The translations under genes were made by a program, and so were the position numbers. Shown piece by piece: positions 39,459-50,263 of a DNA stretch of 64,000 nucleotides. Origin of the DNA: Cloeon dipterum (taxonomy: Eukaryota > Arthropoda > Insecta > Ephemeroptera > Baetidae); the NCBI RefSeq assembly GCF_949628265.1, contig NC_088790.1, positions 7,072,545-7,136,544 of the forward strand. The letters run 5' to 3'. Position 1 is the first letter of the stretch. Each line of letters starts with the position of its first letter. The notes beneath the pieces were generated by a model. It worked only from the letters and a program-made list of their open reading frames with translations, had not been told where the DNA came from and ran no database searches.

Positions 39459-41145
39459 GAATTTTCCTAACAGTTGAATGAGATGCTGCAGAAATTGCCG
39501 GTAAAAAAATCTCTTAAAACTAAGCTCTAGTCTTAAAACTTGAGCACTTACTGCGGTCAAACCAGCATTTTGGTGTGATGTAATGATTTTCAGGTTTGCA
39601 TTGACAAATTGACTTTCCATCGACTGGCACACACGACACCAGTCCATCAGTTTCCGCACTGCATTGACTGTTTTCCTCGCACTCTTCACCATAACCGGCA
39701 TCTGAGAAATAATTTCGTAGAATAACTCTTGATTCAATTATTATATAATAGCTTACAAGCAAGACAAGATGTTGCAGTTATATCACCAACAAAATTTATT
39801 TTGCAAGCACATTTGTTGTCCACGCACTCGGTGTTAGGAATTTTTGGATTACACTGGGAGTTTTCCTCGCAAGGGTTCCCCAGGGAGCCATCAACAACTG
39901 AAAACAGTTAAGGAGTCTATTTTAAAATCAAATTATTATGTATAAAAAATATGTTACCAGCAAGGCACTTCTCTCCAGTCAATGACGCAACGAAGGAATC
40001 TTTGCAAGCGCACTTTTTCTCGGCATTGCACTCAGAATCTGCCACCGTGTTGCAAACATTGGGATCTTCTGTGCAGTCCTCTCCGAGGCGTGAAGCACCT
40101 TATGAAAACGTTTGTAAGCGCTAGAGCGTAAGTTATATTTTTTTCCAACCTTGGATGCACTTGTTTCCAGCGCTGTTCTCTACTGAACCCTCAGAGCACG
40201 TGCATTTACCAGAATCGCCGCACACTGCTGTAGCTCCTAGGTCTCCTGAACTACACTGTGCTGACTCTTCACATGCTTCGTTGAAATCCGATAGAACTGC
40301 AATCATAGCAAATATTTTAACATTGCATATTCCATTTTACGTTATATTTAGCATTTTTATCAAAATTTCTTGGAATCTCGACTTATTCTCTGTTTTACAC
40401 ACTATATTTGCTTCAAAAGTTGTTTGTTAGACATATGAGTTTTCACTGAAACGCTGATTATTTCCTTAAAAAAATTCACTTTTTTGCACATCCCTAGAAA
40501 TTTTGCTACCTTATTTAATTTATAATTAGAAAATCGAATTTTTTAACATAAAAAATGTGCAAATGCACTCGGACAAGTTGAAACTAGTATTTTTCCACTA
40601 ATTATGAATATATGAGAGTGTTCAAAATATAGAGCTGAGCGAGATGATTTCCCATTACCTTTCAAACATTGTATCAAGTTAGATTTAACCACCCAGCCAG
40701 GATTGCATTGACATTTCGATTCAATGCAAGAAGATTCTGCAATTTGGCATTGACCGTTTTGCTCGCAAGCTTCATCTATTGCGGACGTAACTATTTAAAA
40801 AAAATTTATAAATTAAATAAAGTTTAATTGAAATTACATATACTCATATTTTTGCTATGTTACGAGTCAATGTGGTTATTTATTACCTTTAAGACATCTT
40901 CCTTTGTCATCACTTGAAACGTAGCCATCCACACAATCACATAAGGATTCACCTCCTACTTCCTTGCATTCAGCGTTTTCAGGGCACTCAGGAGCTGCTA
41001 CGTCGCACGTTTCTCCATTGTTAGCTGCTGTAATAGGAAAAATTCAATAGTTTGTTTCATAAAAAAAAATAATGCAATTTTTACCTCTGCTTAGAACAAC
41101 TAGACTAGCTAGGAAAACGAACAAAAAAATCCTTATTGAAGCCAT
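38911..41145 (-). CDS. EB-A: secreted/GPI-anchored protein with 7 six-cysteine EB-like modules
   Basis: Nine exons: 41085-41145, 40887-41027, 40659-40790, 40150-40296, 39958-40098, 39757-39897, 39552-39701, 39034-39171, 38911-38975; all introns are phase 1 and the total is 371 residues. Exon 1 is a signal peptide (MASIRIFLFVFLASLVVLSR). Exons 2-8 each encode one module of the form C-x(3-5)-C-x(5-9)-C-x(2-9)-C-x-C-x(9-16)-C, for example TCDVAAPECPENAEC followed by LCDC. This resembles Pfam EB modules and insect proteins labelled prion-like Q/N-rich domain-bearing protein 25. Exon 9 gives a short hydrophobic tail (SVAIIIFAIAALLLKMC) after a Cys-Asn-Ser-Gly, as in GPI-anchor signals. Function is unknown; a cell-surface, ligand-binding or adhesive role is only inference. 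It is the last gene of a five-gene tandem array. Confidence 0.88.
39392..39452. repeat. (TA)n microsatellite in EB-A intron
   Basis: About 30 uninterrupted TA dinucleotides between EB-A exons 7 and 8. The open frame reading Ile-Tyr repeats through it is an artefact. Confidence 0.95.
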
Positions 41146-41209
41146 TGCAGAACCTCGTTGACTCTCTGAAGGTGGAAGTATGAAGTGACCATCTGCACAG
41201 ATAATCTCT

Positions 41210-41216
41210 TTTTATA
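41210..41216 (-). promoter_or_regulatory. TATA box of EB-A
   Basis: TATAAAA on the minus strand, about 65 bases before the EB-A start codon. This leaves a short 5' leader. Confidence 0.6.
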
Positions 41217-42442
41217 TTGCATATATGCCGATAAGGCCGACACAATAGATTAACCTGCTTTGTGTGATTGATTTTTTCAAAGGCAAATGCTTGCCTCGAT
41301 ATCAGTGGCACACTTGAAAATAATCAAATGATATAGTGTGCTAGGTAATTATACAGCCAAGAGCTATTTTGCGTCACAAAATCCGTCACTTGCGATTGCT
41401 AGTATATTGAAATGATTTAGGAATTTATAGTTTATCTACGATATTTTGTAACTTCATCACTTTTGGATGAAGTCACTTTCTGCACTACCAATAAAGGGCG
41501 TGTAAATAATATAGTCTTGGTCTGAATAAATAAATTAAATTCATACTTTGAAACAAGATTAAAAAGAGTATATTTTGGTAAAAGCTTATTTTACGCCGAG
41601 GAACCTTAACTGTAATTATCGCCCGAGTGTGTTATAGTGGATTTTTTTTTATTTTCATGATCATTTTATAATCTCCTTGTGCAAAAAATACTGGCTAAAA
41701 TTTTTAAGAGGTTTTATCACATTGATTGAGCTCGCATTGATCAAACACTGAATTAATCATTAATTATACACCATCGACTCTTCTTGGAAATTATTCACGC
41801 ACCAAATATTCAATAATACTAATGTATAGAAGTGTTGATAATATCAGCATGATAATTTCAAAATGTAGAAAATATAAATGAGCTGCCAAAAACAACTAGT
41901 ATTGAATCACGCCAGTCTTATCGGTATAAACACTTGAAACTAAAATATTAGTAGAAGAAAGACACAAGGAATATCACCGCACGTATGCAGATAAGTCGAA
42001 TGATTCAAATTGTATACCAAGCCCCTATTGATCAATCGTTCAACCAATCGATAAGTGGACATCTCGCTCTGATTTTTTTTGCATTGGCCCCTTTTGAAAA
42101 CAAATGTATTAATTGAACCCAATGCAATGCCATCTTTAAAAGTGAAATACGTGTAAATATTATTACGGAATCCGTTTCTATTACAAAATTTTATCAGCAT
42201 AAGTGTGAAAATAACGTAAGAATTGTTCCTGGACTAAACTAATCTTCATTATATAGGCAACCATGCTTTAGCCACGGTCGGCCACGAGCCATTGTGCGCC
42301 CAATGTCAATTTCGTCACTAACGAATATCATAATATGATGTGACAGAATAGGTCGCATAAGGGATGAGCCCGGTCCTATTGAAAGGGACAGCCATTGCCT
42401 CGTCATTAGGATCTTTAATTAAAATGCTAGACATTTCTACCG
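41217..42442. other. intergenic between EB-A and the inverted-repeat element
   Basis: AT-rich, no coding or RNA signal recognised. Confidence 0.5.
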
Positions 42443-43288
42443 GAGCAGTTATTTGCGAGATTGGAGGTCGATTGGACGCGATTTTTCAGCGTTGAAATTT
42501 GTAGGTGGCAGTCATATTTGCTTAAAGTACTTGTTAATAGATGGTGAAATTCCAAATTTGAAACTCGGGAATGGGGGCGTTCCCTATTTTTTCGGTATCT
42601 CAAAAATACCCGAAAAACGAATTCTGTTAATGAATTGTAAACTGCAACTCTTGACTGCGTTGAGTTATCACCTTGAAACTTTCACTGCCCAACCTAGTTT
42701 TTGATCCTGAACAACTTTTGCATTTACAAAAAATACCAGGTCGAAGGTCAAGGTCACCTTTGGCGACCTTTTTTTGAAAATTCAAATTTAAGGGATGATA
42801 GCCCCCTACGATTTTTTCGGGTTCAGGGCTGAAATGTAGCCCGTGAAATTCTACACAAGCACACCAAGTTTCATAGGTGCAATCGCGATACTTTTGCTGC
42901 AATTCGAATTTGAAGTTTGAAAACCTGCTCGAGGCCGCTTTACCGCGCATGCACTTTGAGCGGCGAGTTCGCCTCTCGTTCTTCAAGTTGATTTTTTTTC
43001 GCATTTCATTTGCTTAGAAACACTAATGGGGCCTAGGGTAGACCAAGGAAGGTTGAAATCGCCCTTCAGGGTCTGTCCCTGACGTGACCCTGAGATGAAA
43101 AATTTCTAAAATTTCCAATTCCATCGAAATTGGTGTCTTTTTATAGGTTTTCGCCACTGTACAGCTCAAATTTACAGCCAAAACTGCCGAATGACAATCC
43201 TGAAACCGGTTCTTGAAATAATTGTGGTAGCCATTAATCCAGACGTGATGTGTTAAATGGTCAAAAATTTGAAATCTTTAATTTATGA
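42443..43288 (+). repeat. left arm of the inverted repeat
   Basis: Begins near GCAGTTATTTGCGAGATT and ends near AATTTATGA. It pairs base for base with the right arm, with single-base differences such as TCGGTATC versus TCGATATC. Confidence 0.85.
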
Positions 43289-43552
43289 TACGACTCTTCT
43301 GTTTTGTACACACAAAGTTCATATTGAGTGTTAAAATTAACGATCGTTTTTATACTAACAAAAGTTAAAAAATGTATATCGAGCAATAACAAATCAATTT
43401 TTCTTAAAAAAGTAGAGAAACAACATTTTTTAGTTTTTAAAATTAGCGTATTTGCCAGTGCATTTCATAACATTTTTTCATAGTATTACGCATAAGATCC
43501 TTTATTATCAACTCATATCATGAACTTCATGTGTGCAAAATTAAAGTATCTT

Positions 43553-44399
43553 TTCATAAATTTATGATTTCAAATTTTTGACCATTTAACACATCACGTC
43601 TGGATTAATGGCTACCACAATTATTTCAAGAACCGGTTTCAGGATTGTCATTCGGCAGTTTTGGCTGTAAATTTGAGCTGTACAGTGGCGAAAACCTATA
43701 AAAAGACACCAATTTCGATGGAATTGGAAATTTTCGAAATTTTTCATCTCAGGGTCACGTCAGGGACAGACCCTGAAGGGCGATTTCAACCTTCCTTGGT
43801 CTACCCTAGGCCCCATTAGTGTTTCTAAGCAAATGAAATGCGAAAAAAATCAACTTGAAGAACGAGAGGCGAACTCTCCGCTCAAAGTGCATGCGCGGTA
43901 AAGCGGCCTCGAGCAGGTTTTCAAACTTCAAATTCGAATTGCAGCAAAAGTATCGCGATTGCACCTATGAAACTTGGTGTGCTTGTGCAGAATTTCACGG
44001 GCTACATTTCAGCCCTAAACCCGAAAAAATCGTAGGGGGCTATCATCCCTTAAATTTGAATTATCAAAAAAAGGTCGCCAAAGGTGACCTTGACCTTCGA
44101 CCTGGGATTTTTTGTAAATGCAAAAGTTGTTCAGGATCAAAAACTAGGTTGGGCAGTGAAAGTTTCAAGGTGATAACTCAACGCAGTCAAGAGTTGCAGT
44201 TTACAATTCATTAACAGAATTCGTTTTTCGGGTATTTTTGAGATATCGAAAAAATAGGGAACGCCCCCATTCCCGAGTTTCAAATTTGGAATTTCACCAT
44301 CTATTAACAAGTACTTTAAGCAAATATGACTGCCACCTACAAATTTCAACGCTGAAAAATCGCGTCCAATCGACCTCCAATCTCGCAAATAACTGCTCA
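43553..44399 (-). repeat. right arm of the inverted repeat
   Basis: Reverse complement of the left arm. Beyond 44399 the flanking sequence no longer matches the left flank. Confidence 0.85.
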
Positions 44400-44871
44400 C
44401 CGTGAAATTTATTCGCTCAAAACTAGAAAGGTACAAACTGGCGAGCTGCAAGACGGAAATATTTCGCATATTTTATAAATCCGAATGGACTTAAAAGTAA
44501 GTCGAACGCTCGCAAACAGCCAGCACTCACCCTTAATCATCACTCACAATCAGATTGCCGCAATTTGCTTAGATGAAGCCTTTATTATAATACATATTTG
44601 TTATTATGATTACAATCAGGAAATTATTCCCTGTTCATTTGCTCTTTTCCTCAAAAATGTATATTTTATAATAAATTTTTTTCCAACATTGCTTCAAGAT
44701 ATTTCAGTTTATTTCAAGGTATTCCTAAAACTCCCTAAAATATCGTAGCTAAGTTGGTTAATTAATGTGCAAAATGTTTTTCGGATTATCTTCTTTTTAA
44801 TAAACAATATAATAAGTTTTAATTAGCTCTTGCCAAGGTTTTGATATGTTTGTTGGTATGGTTGATTCAAA
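44400..44871. other. intergenic, 3' of EB-B
   Basis: AT-rich sequence between the inverted repeat and the EB-B stop codon. It holds the EB-B 3' UTR and an ATTAAA-like polyadenylation signal in minus orientation near 44818. No gene is seen. Confidence 0.4.
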
Positions 44872-47800
44872 TCACCGAGAAATATAAACTGTTATTAATA
44901 CTGAAAGAAGCGATGCCATTGCAATAGAGATTTGGGCGCCTGAAATAATAAAAAATGAAGCATTATTATTAGCAGAAAATAAGTGAATCTGTCTGCATTA
45001 CCTGTATTGCAAATGTTATTAGTTTTGTCTGGTATGTAGCTTGCCTTGCACTGACATTTATCGTCCAAACAATGAACTCTCTCATTATTTTCGGCTAATT
45101 GGCACTGTATTGTCTTATTGCATTGCTCATCAAGCGCTGGAACAAAATTGGAGGTTTTATTTTTCATCATGCTAAATAAAATAGTGTAAATAGTATTTTG
45201 ACTAGTCATAATTACTTACATTTTCGCTGCCAGCACGTATTTTCGGCGAAAATATTGCCCGCGTCGCATGCACACTTTCCTTCGCTAGAGCACGTGACTT
45301 CTCCTTCAGTGAGTGTGCATTGAGCCAGTTCCAGGCATGGTTCATCGAAGTCAACCACTGAAAGAAGCGTCAAGCAAATTGCTTCAGGTGTCATTGTCAC
45401 TTACGTGGCAAGCATGTTTTGTTATTTTCACTCCGAACAAATTCCGTCTCGCAATCGCAAATCAATTGCCCTGCCACACACACAGAATTTGCAGGCGTGC
45501 ACTGAGCGCTGATCCTACAACCTTCGCCCAATGTATCAACTTCTGTAAATATCAAGAGCATGAATAACTGTTGCTCCCTGGACAAAAATTGAAAAAATTA
45601 CTTTCCAAACAGAAATTTCCGCCTTGTACGAAATTGTCCATACAAGTACACAGTTCATCTAAGCACTGAGCATTTGACGTTGTGCATTGACCTGACTGCT
45701 CGCAAGGTGTATTTAAACCACTTACTTCTGTAAAATTACCCACAATGTGCTAATTAGCTTTAACTGTTGAAAACAAAAAATTGTTTGAAACTAAAAATAA
45801 TTTGATCGCTTGATGCGAAATAGATTTGACAAATTTTTATATTTTTTTACCACTAACTTAATTTTTATACTAACTCTTTAAGCAAGTGGAAAGATCTAAA
45901 CTTGGCACATGTGTTGACACGCATCTGCATTCGCCTACCATTATGTTGCAAGTTGCCGAAACAATATTATTGCATTGCGCCCTCTCTTGACATGCATCAT
46001 TTAACTTTTCAGCCTCTGGAACCAGTTTAAAATTTAGCTTCGAGCAGCCTACAAGTATTTGACCACCTTACTCTTCAGGCAACTCTTTTTGTCAATACTT
46101 CCAACAAATCCGTCATTGCATTGACAAATGTTATTCACACAATTGCTGTTTTCATATGGGCAATTACCATCGACAGGACATGCACCACCTATACCTGTGA
46201 AAAATAAATTGAAATAGTTATGTTACCATCAGTATTTTAAGCCGAAAAGCGTGAATTTGAATTACCTTCTAAACATTCGCCATTAATTTCAACGTACCCC
46301 GGTGCGCATTTGCAGACTTTGCCAGAAGTTCCAGATGCGCACTCAGAGTTCTCCCAATTGATGATACAGTCTATTGATTCCAGACAAGGTGCACCCAAAA
46401 CATCTGAAACTCATTTTATTTTCCTGCGCTATGCGAATATAAATTGTGTACTTGGATTGCAGTAAGTGTTGGCTAGGTTTGGGGATGTATTCTGTTTGCA
46501 TATACACCTTTCTAATCCAAATGGCCCAAAGCAAAATCCATTGATTCTTTCGCACTGCGCGCTAGTACTGCAGAAAAATCCAATTTTATCTGCCACTATA
46601 TGCAAGAATCAATTAATTTGGATGGTGTTTAAAAAAGAACAAAGGCAGTTTACCTTGAAGACAAGATGTTCCTTGTGGATTTGACACAAATTCTTCCTTA
46701 CAACTGCATTTCTTGGCGTCGCCAAGATTCTTGCATTCAGCATTTGATGGACATTGATTTGACACTTCGCAAATATCATTTTCTAGTGTGTTTATTTCTG
46801 TAATAAAGAACATAATGCTATGTGCGTGAATGTGAATAGCTGGCGGAGAAAATTCAAAATTAATCATAGATATTTTTACCAGGGTAGCATTTTTGTAATG
46901 AATTTAAATCTGGGACGAAATCCGCATCACAATCACAATATTTTACATCTCCGTGGGCAACACAGGCAGAATTTTCGACCACACATTGAGGTGACTCTTC
47001 ACACAGCCCCCCAACAGCGTTTGTTTCTGCACATACAAAGGGAAATATTTGACTCCAAATTTTAAAGAAAAGGTTTTTCCTACTTGTTAAACAGGTAGAA
47101 AGATCTTCGGAAGCTATATGTGAAGAAATGCATCTGCATTCGCCGACAACTCTGTTACAGTAAGATGATATTATGCCAGCGCACTGTATATCCTCACTAC
47201 AACGGTCATTTAATGCTTTTGCCTCTGTAGAAATAAAATAATCAATAAATTTAGATTTTAAAAAAGAGAAAAAAGAGAACAAGCGTATATATAATACAAA
47301 ATTATTGGAAAGCAGTAAGGAACAAATAAATAAATATTTGGTGAGCCCTTTAAAAAATCAATGTAATTAATTTACCACCAAGACATGCAGTTTCTTGAAA
47401 ATTTTTCACAAATCCTTCCGTACAGCTACACTGCTTGGTATCACTCTTGCATTCAGCGTTTCGAGGGCATTGCTTTGTAATTTCACAATCATCTTTGTCA
47501 ATTGTTCCAACCTCTGAAATTGATTATATCGTAAAAATTATAGAACTTTATTTTGCAATATAATTTTACTTGGATAGCACTGTTTAAAGGAATCATCAGG
47601 CACGTAATCATCTTTGCAGAAGCAGTACTTTTGCTCACCATCCGCTGTGCAAGCACTATTCTCGAAATCACATTGAACTGTCTCATCACAATATCCTCCA
47701 ATACTGTCTCTGACTATTTAGAAGGAATTAAAATAATATTAATGGTTGGTCTCTGTAAATTTTCAAAATAATTTGACTAATTTTTCCCGTGATATCAGGA

Positions 47801-49019
47801 GGGTGTGCAAAATCATTTTTAGGACGATTGCAAACATTCAAGGCCAGCTACTGTGCAGTAAGCACTAGTAAATAAGTTAATTCTTAAAACGCGAGGAATG
47901 AAAAGAGGTGAAAGTTACTACCCTGATACATTTATTGCTCGTCAGAGGACACATAAATACTAAAATAAATAAAACGGTATATTATGTATTTTATTAATTT
48001 TTGACCAGTAGAAGCCATGATCTCGCGTACATGTTTATATTTTGATCTTCGTCTCAAAGCCGGGGTTTCACCTTTAACCAAAAATATCTCAAAATGCAAA
48101 TATTTGAGGGTAGCAAAATATCATATGTTTTGCAACTATTTTTAAGAAAAATATATCGTGTTCTTTTTTGAAATTTGATTTTAAACTAAAATTTAAAAAC
48201 GCTGACCTTGACCATTGACCTAGAAAAATATTTTCTTTGCTAAACCTTTCCGGCAAAAAAAGTTTATGGTGTTTGGTTGAGCTTGATATCGTAAATTTAT
48301 TCATAGATTTTGAGATATATGTAGTTGATTTTATTTTTTAAACTCTAAATCCAGGAAAATACTCAAAATATTTGTTCCAAACATTTACTCAGTATTTTAT
48401 TGGTCAACACCACCATCGTACCTAAAAGTCAAGAGACGATGAAAAATTTGGCAAATTAATTGAAAAAATGGCTGAGATCACCCTGATAATATTTATTTTT
48501 TTTTATGAAAATTGAAACTTGTATTTAAATATTTGTAATTAAATCAATATTAAAGAATTTGTTGTAGTTAGAAAACCGAGTGGATTTTTATCCTTCAATT
48601 TTAGCCTCCTCTGTCCCTGACATATAAAGTTCAGAACCTTTTTAAACCTTCATGCATGGCGTCCCAAAGAGACTAAACGACCAGTTAAAACAGAAACATC
48701 TCAAAGCCAATACTTGATTTTTTGAAAATTAAGAAATATACTTGCTCTTAAGGCATTTGCTTTTGTCTTGATTTTCTACGTAGCCTCTGTGGCATGCGCA
48801 TTGCTCTATTTCACCTACTGACAAGCATTCTGCATTTTCCGCAAGGCAAGTGTCGATTTCACTGTTGCAATTCACTCCAAGATTTAGCACTGCCCCAACT
48901 TAAAAATGGATAGTATAGTTTAGATTTTAAAGAAATTCTGATGCAAAGTTACCTGAATATGAAACTTGGATCCCTAAAATGAAGAGGGCAAGGGGTAGAA
49001 ATCGTCGTACATTGAGCAT
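44872..49019 (-). CDS. EB-B: secreted/GPI-anchored protein with 14 six-cysteine EB-like modules
   Basis: Sixteen exons: 48953-49019, 48746-48898, 47570-47713, 47376-47513, 47084-47224, 46880-47026, 46654-46797, 46452-46589, 46266-46403, 46072-46194, 45875-46015, 45602-45727, 45405-45542, 45220-45357, 45002-45136, 44872-44939. All introns are phase 1, for 692 residues. Exon 1 is a signal peptide (MLNVRRFLPLALFILGIQVS), exons 2-15 are one module each, and exon 16 is a hydrophobic tail after Cys-Asn-Thr-Gly, fitting a GPI-anchor signal. Modules keep C-x5-QC, C-x-C and a terminal Cys, for example CEQSGQC, CQCNDGF. Exons 5 and 11 are clearly related (both contain GECRC and end DLSTCL). Intron 2 is about 1 kb and uses a GC donor; all others use GT. 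Function unknown, as for the other array members. Confidence 0.87.
47714..48745 (-). other. large intron 2 of EB-B, with GC donor
   Basis: The donor reads AAGA/GCAAGT at 48744-48745. Using the nearest GT instead would shift the frame, whereas the GC donor gives the phase-1 join found in every other intron. GC-AG introns typically have just this GCAAGT consensus. The intron is about 1,030 bp and otherwise AT-rich, with no exon seen inside. Confidence 0.65.
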
Positions 49020-49067
49020 CTTTGAGTATTCCTTTGAAAGAGGCTTCAAAAGCAGGAGAGGTGATCA

Positions 49068-49073
49068 TTTATA
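49068..49073 (-). promoter_or_regulatory. TATA box of EB-B
   Basis: TATAAA on the minus strand, about 50 bases before the EB-B start codon. Confidence 0.6.
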
Positions 49074-49329
49074 TAGTACATCAAGTTGTCGCGTTCGTTC
49101 AAGGACTATGATATTAATTGAAACATGAAGATTTGGAAGTCTTTTATTGATGAATTTACAGCAGCATGCACCAATTAATCGATTAGTTATCTGCTGAATC
49201 GAGCTTACAAAGGGAGAAAGGATTAAAGGCATCTCGCTTATTTCTTATCTGCAGGTTTAAGTTACACTCAGTTTCAAGGACAGTTATTACAATCCATAAT
49301 TTTACACAGCTAATTAATTAATGTCCTAA

Positions 49330-49530
49330 TTTTTTTTTTATTGCTCTTTTTATCCCTGTCCGAGGACCGGAGGACCGGGAAGGGCGCGCACTGCACTAGC
49401 ACGAATGCTGAAACCCGGGTCCCAATAACACCGCGAACGGATAACATGGGCGCACCAGGCCGCACAGGGACCCAGCCTACTCAAGGGCCACTTGCCTCCG
49501 CACCGAGGACTGCATTGAAACGCTAGACAT
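49330..49530 (-). mobile_element. GC-rich, A-tailed insertion (SINE- or LINE-tail-like)
   Basis: About 170 bp of markedly GC-rich DNA stands out from AT-rich surroundings. Read on the minus strand it ends in an A-rich tail (nine T residues on the plus strand at about 49331-49339). Abrupt composition change plus an A tail suggests a retroposed short element. No RNA polymerase III boxes, protein or target-site duplication were identified with confidence, so the class is open. Confidence 0.45.
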
Positions 49531-50263
49531 TTGTCCCGTGAAGCCAAATCGAATTTAATCAAATTTGATTAAATTGATTTTTTTATTTTATATATTACTA
49601 ATACACTTACCCTAAAAGCTACCGTTTCATAGAAATGTATTTGTTCTTCATCATTAAATAAAATACGTAAATTATTTAACATGACGTATGCACTTCTCAC
49701 AAAATTGAGAAAATTTTGAACGCAATGAGTAAAGGGTGGTGATGCTTTATTTCGTCTGGGTCACCGTAGATGCACGCGTAACAAAAGAGCAGAAGGTTGG
49801 AGACGAGTCAGTCTTGAGAGACACCCCAGATGAAGAAGTCGAATTTTTTGACAACTATGCTGTGTCAATGATGACAGCAGCTCCGCAAGCATGCCCGACT
49901 TCTTAGACCGGAATTGCGCAGGACAGTGATTGAAATAAAAAGCATGAAGATTAATTGATAGCCAAAGGCTGTGTAGGATATAAAATCGATAATTTTTATT
50001 GAACCCTGAAATAATCTATTGATTAGACTGTACACATGAGCTAATTTAAAAATTTAATGCTTTCTTCTTTAGGCGGACTCAAGGTATCTATCAATTTTAG
50101 GCGTTAGAAAAAATATTTCATGTAAAACAATGCAATAATTAATAAAACACACAAGTCAAATTCGTACAATAGAAATTATTATTTACTGTTCAAGTTTTCA
50201 AAGTGATATTATTTTATCATATATAATTAAAAAATCAAGAATTCCCACACATGACGCGAAGAA
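49531..50263. other. intergenic between EB-B and EB-C
   Basis: AT-rich, no coding signal. Contains the EB-C 3' UTR at its right edge. Confidence 0.5.

Larger units (their letters stand above)
42443..44399. mobile_element. long inverted repeat / foldback-type element
   Basis: Two arms of about 846 bp are near-perfect reverse complements, differing at only scattered bases, and flank a 264-bp AT-rich spacer. Each arm carries the same open frames of about 80-125 codons on both strands. They match no family I know and may simply reflect non-coding repeat sequence. Each arm contains a doubled nuclear-receptor half-site, AAGGTCAAGGTCA (42744-42756, and its complement at 44085-44097). No flanking target-site duplication is evident. 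It could be a foldback transposon or two head-to-head copies of one repeat. It sits between EB-A and EB-B. Confidence 0.8.

Noticed and set aside
39245-39481. Open frame with Ile-Tyr repeats
   Set aside because: Artefact of translating the TA microsatellite in an EB-A intron.
42627-43004. 125-codon frame in the left arm, with its twin at 43855-44214
   Set aside because: The same sequence is open on both strands of a repeat and resembles no protein; treated as part of the inverted repeat, not a gene.
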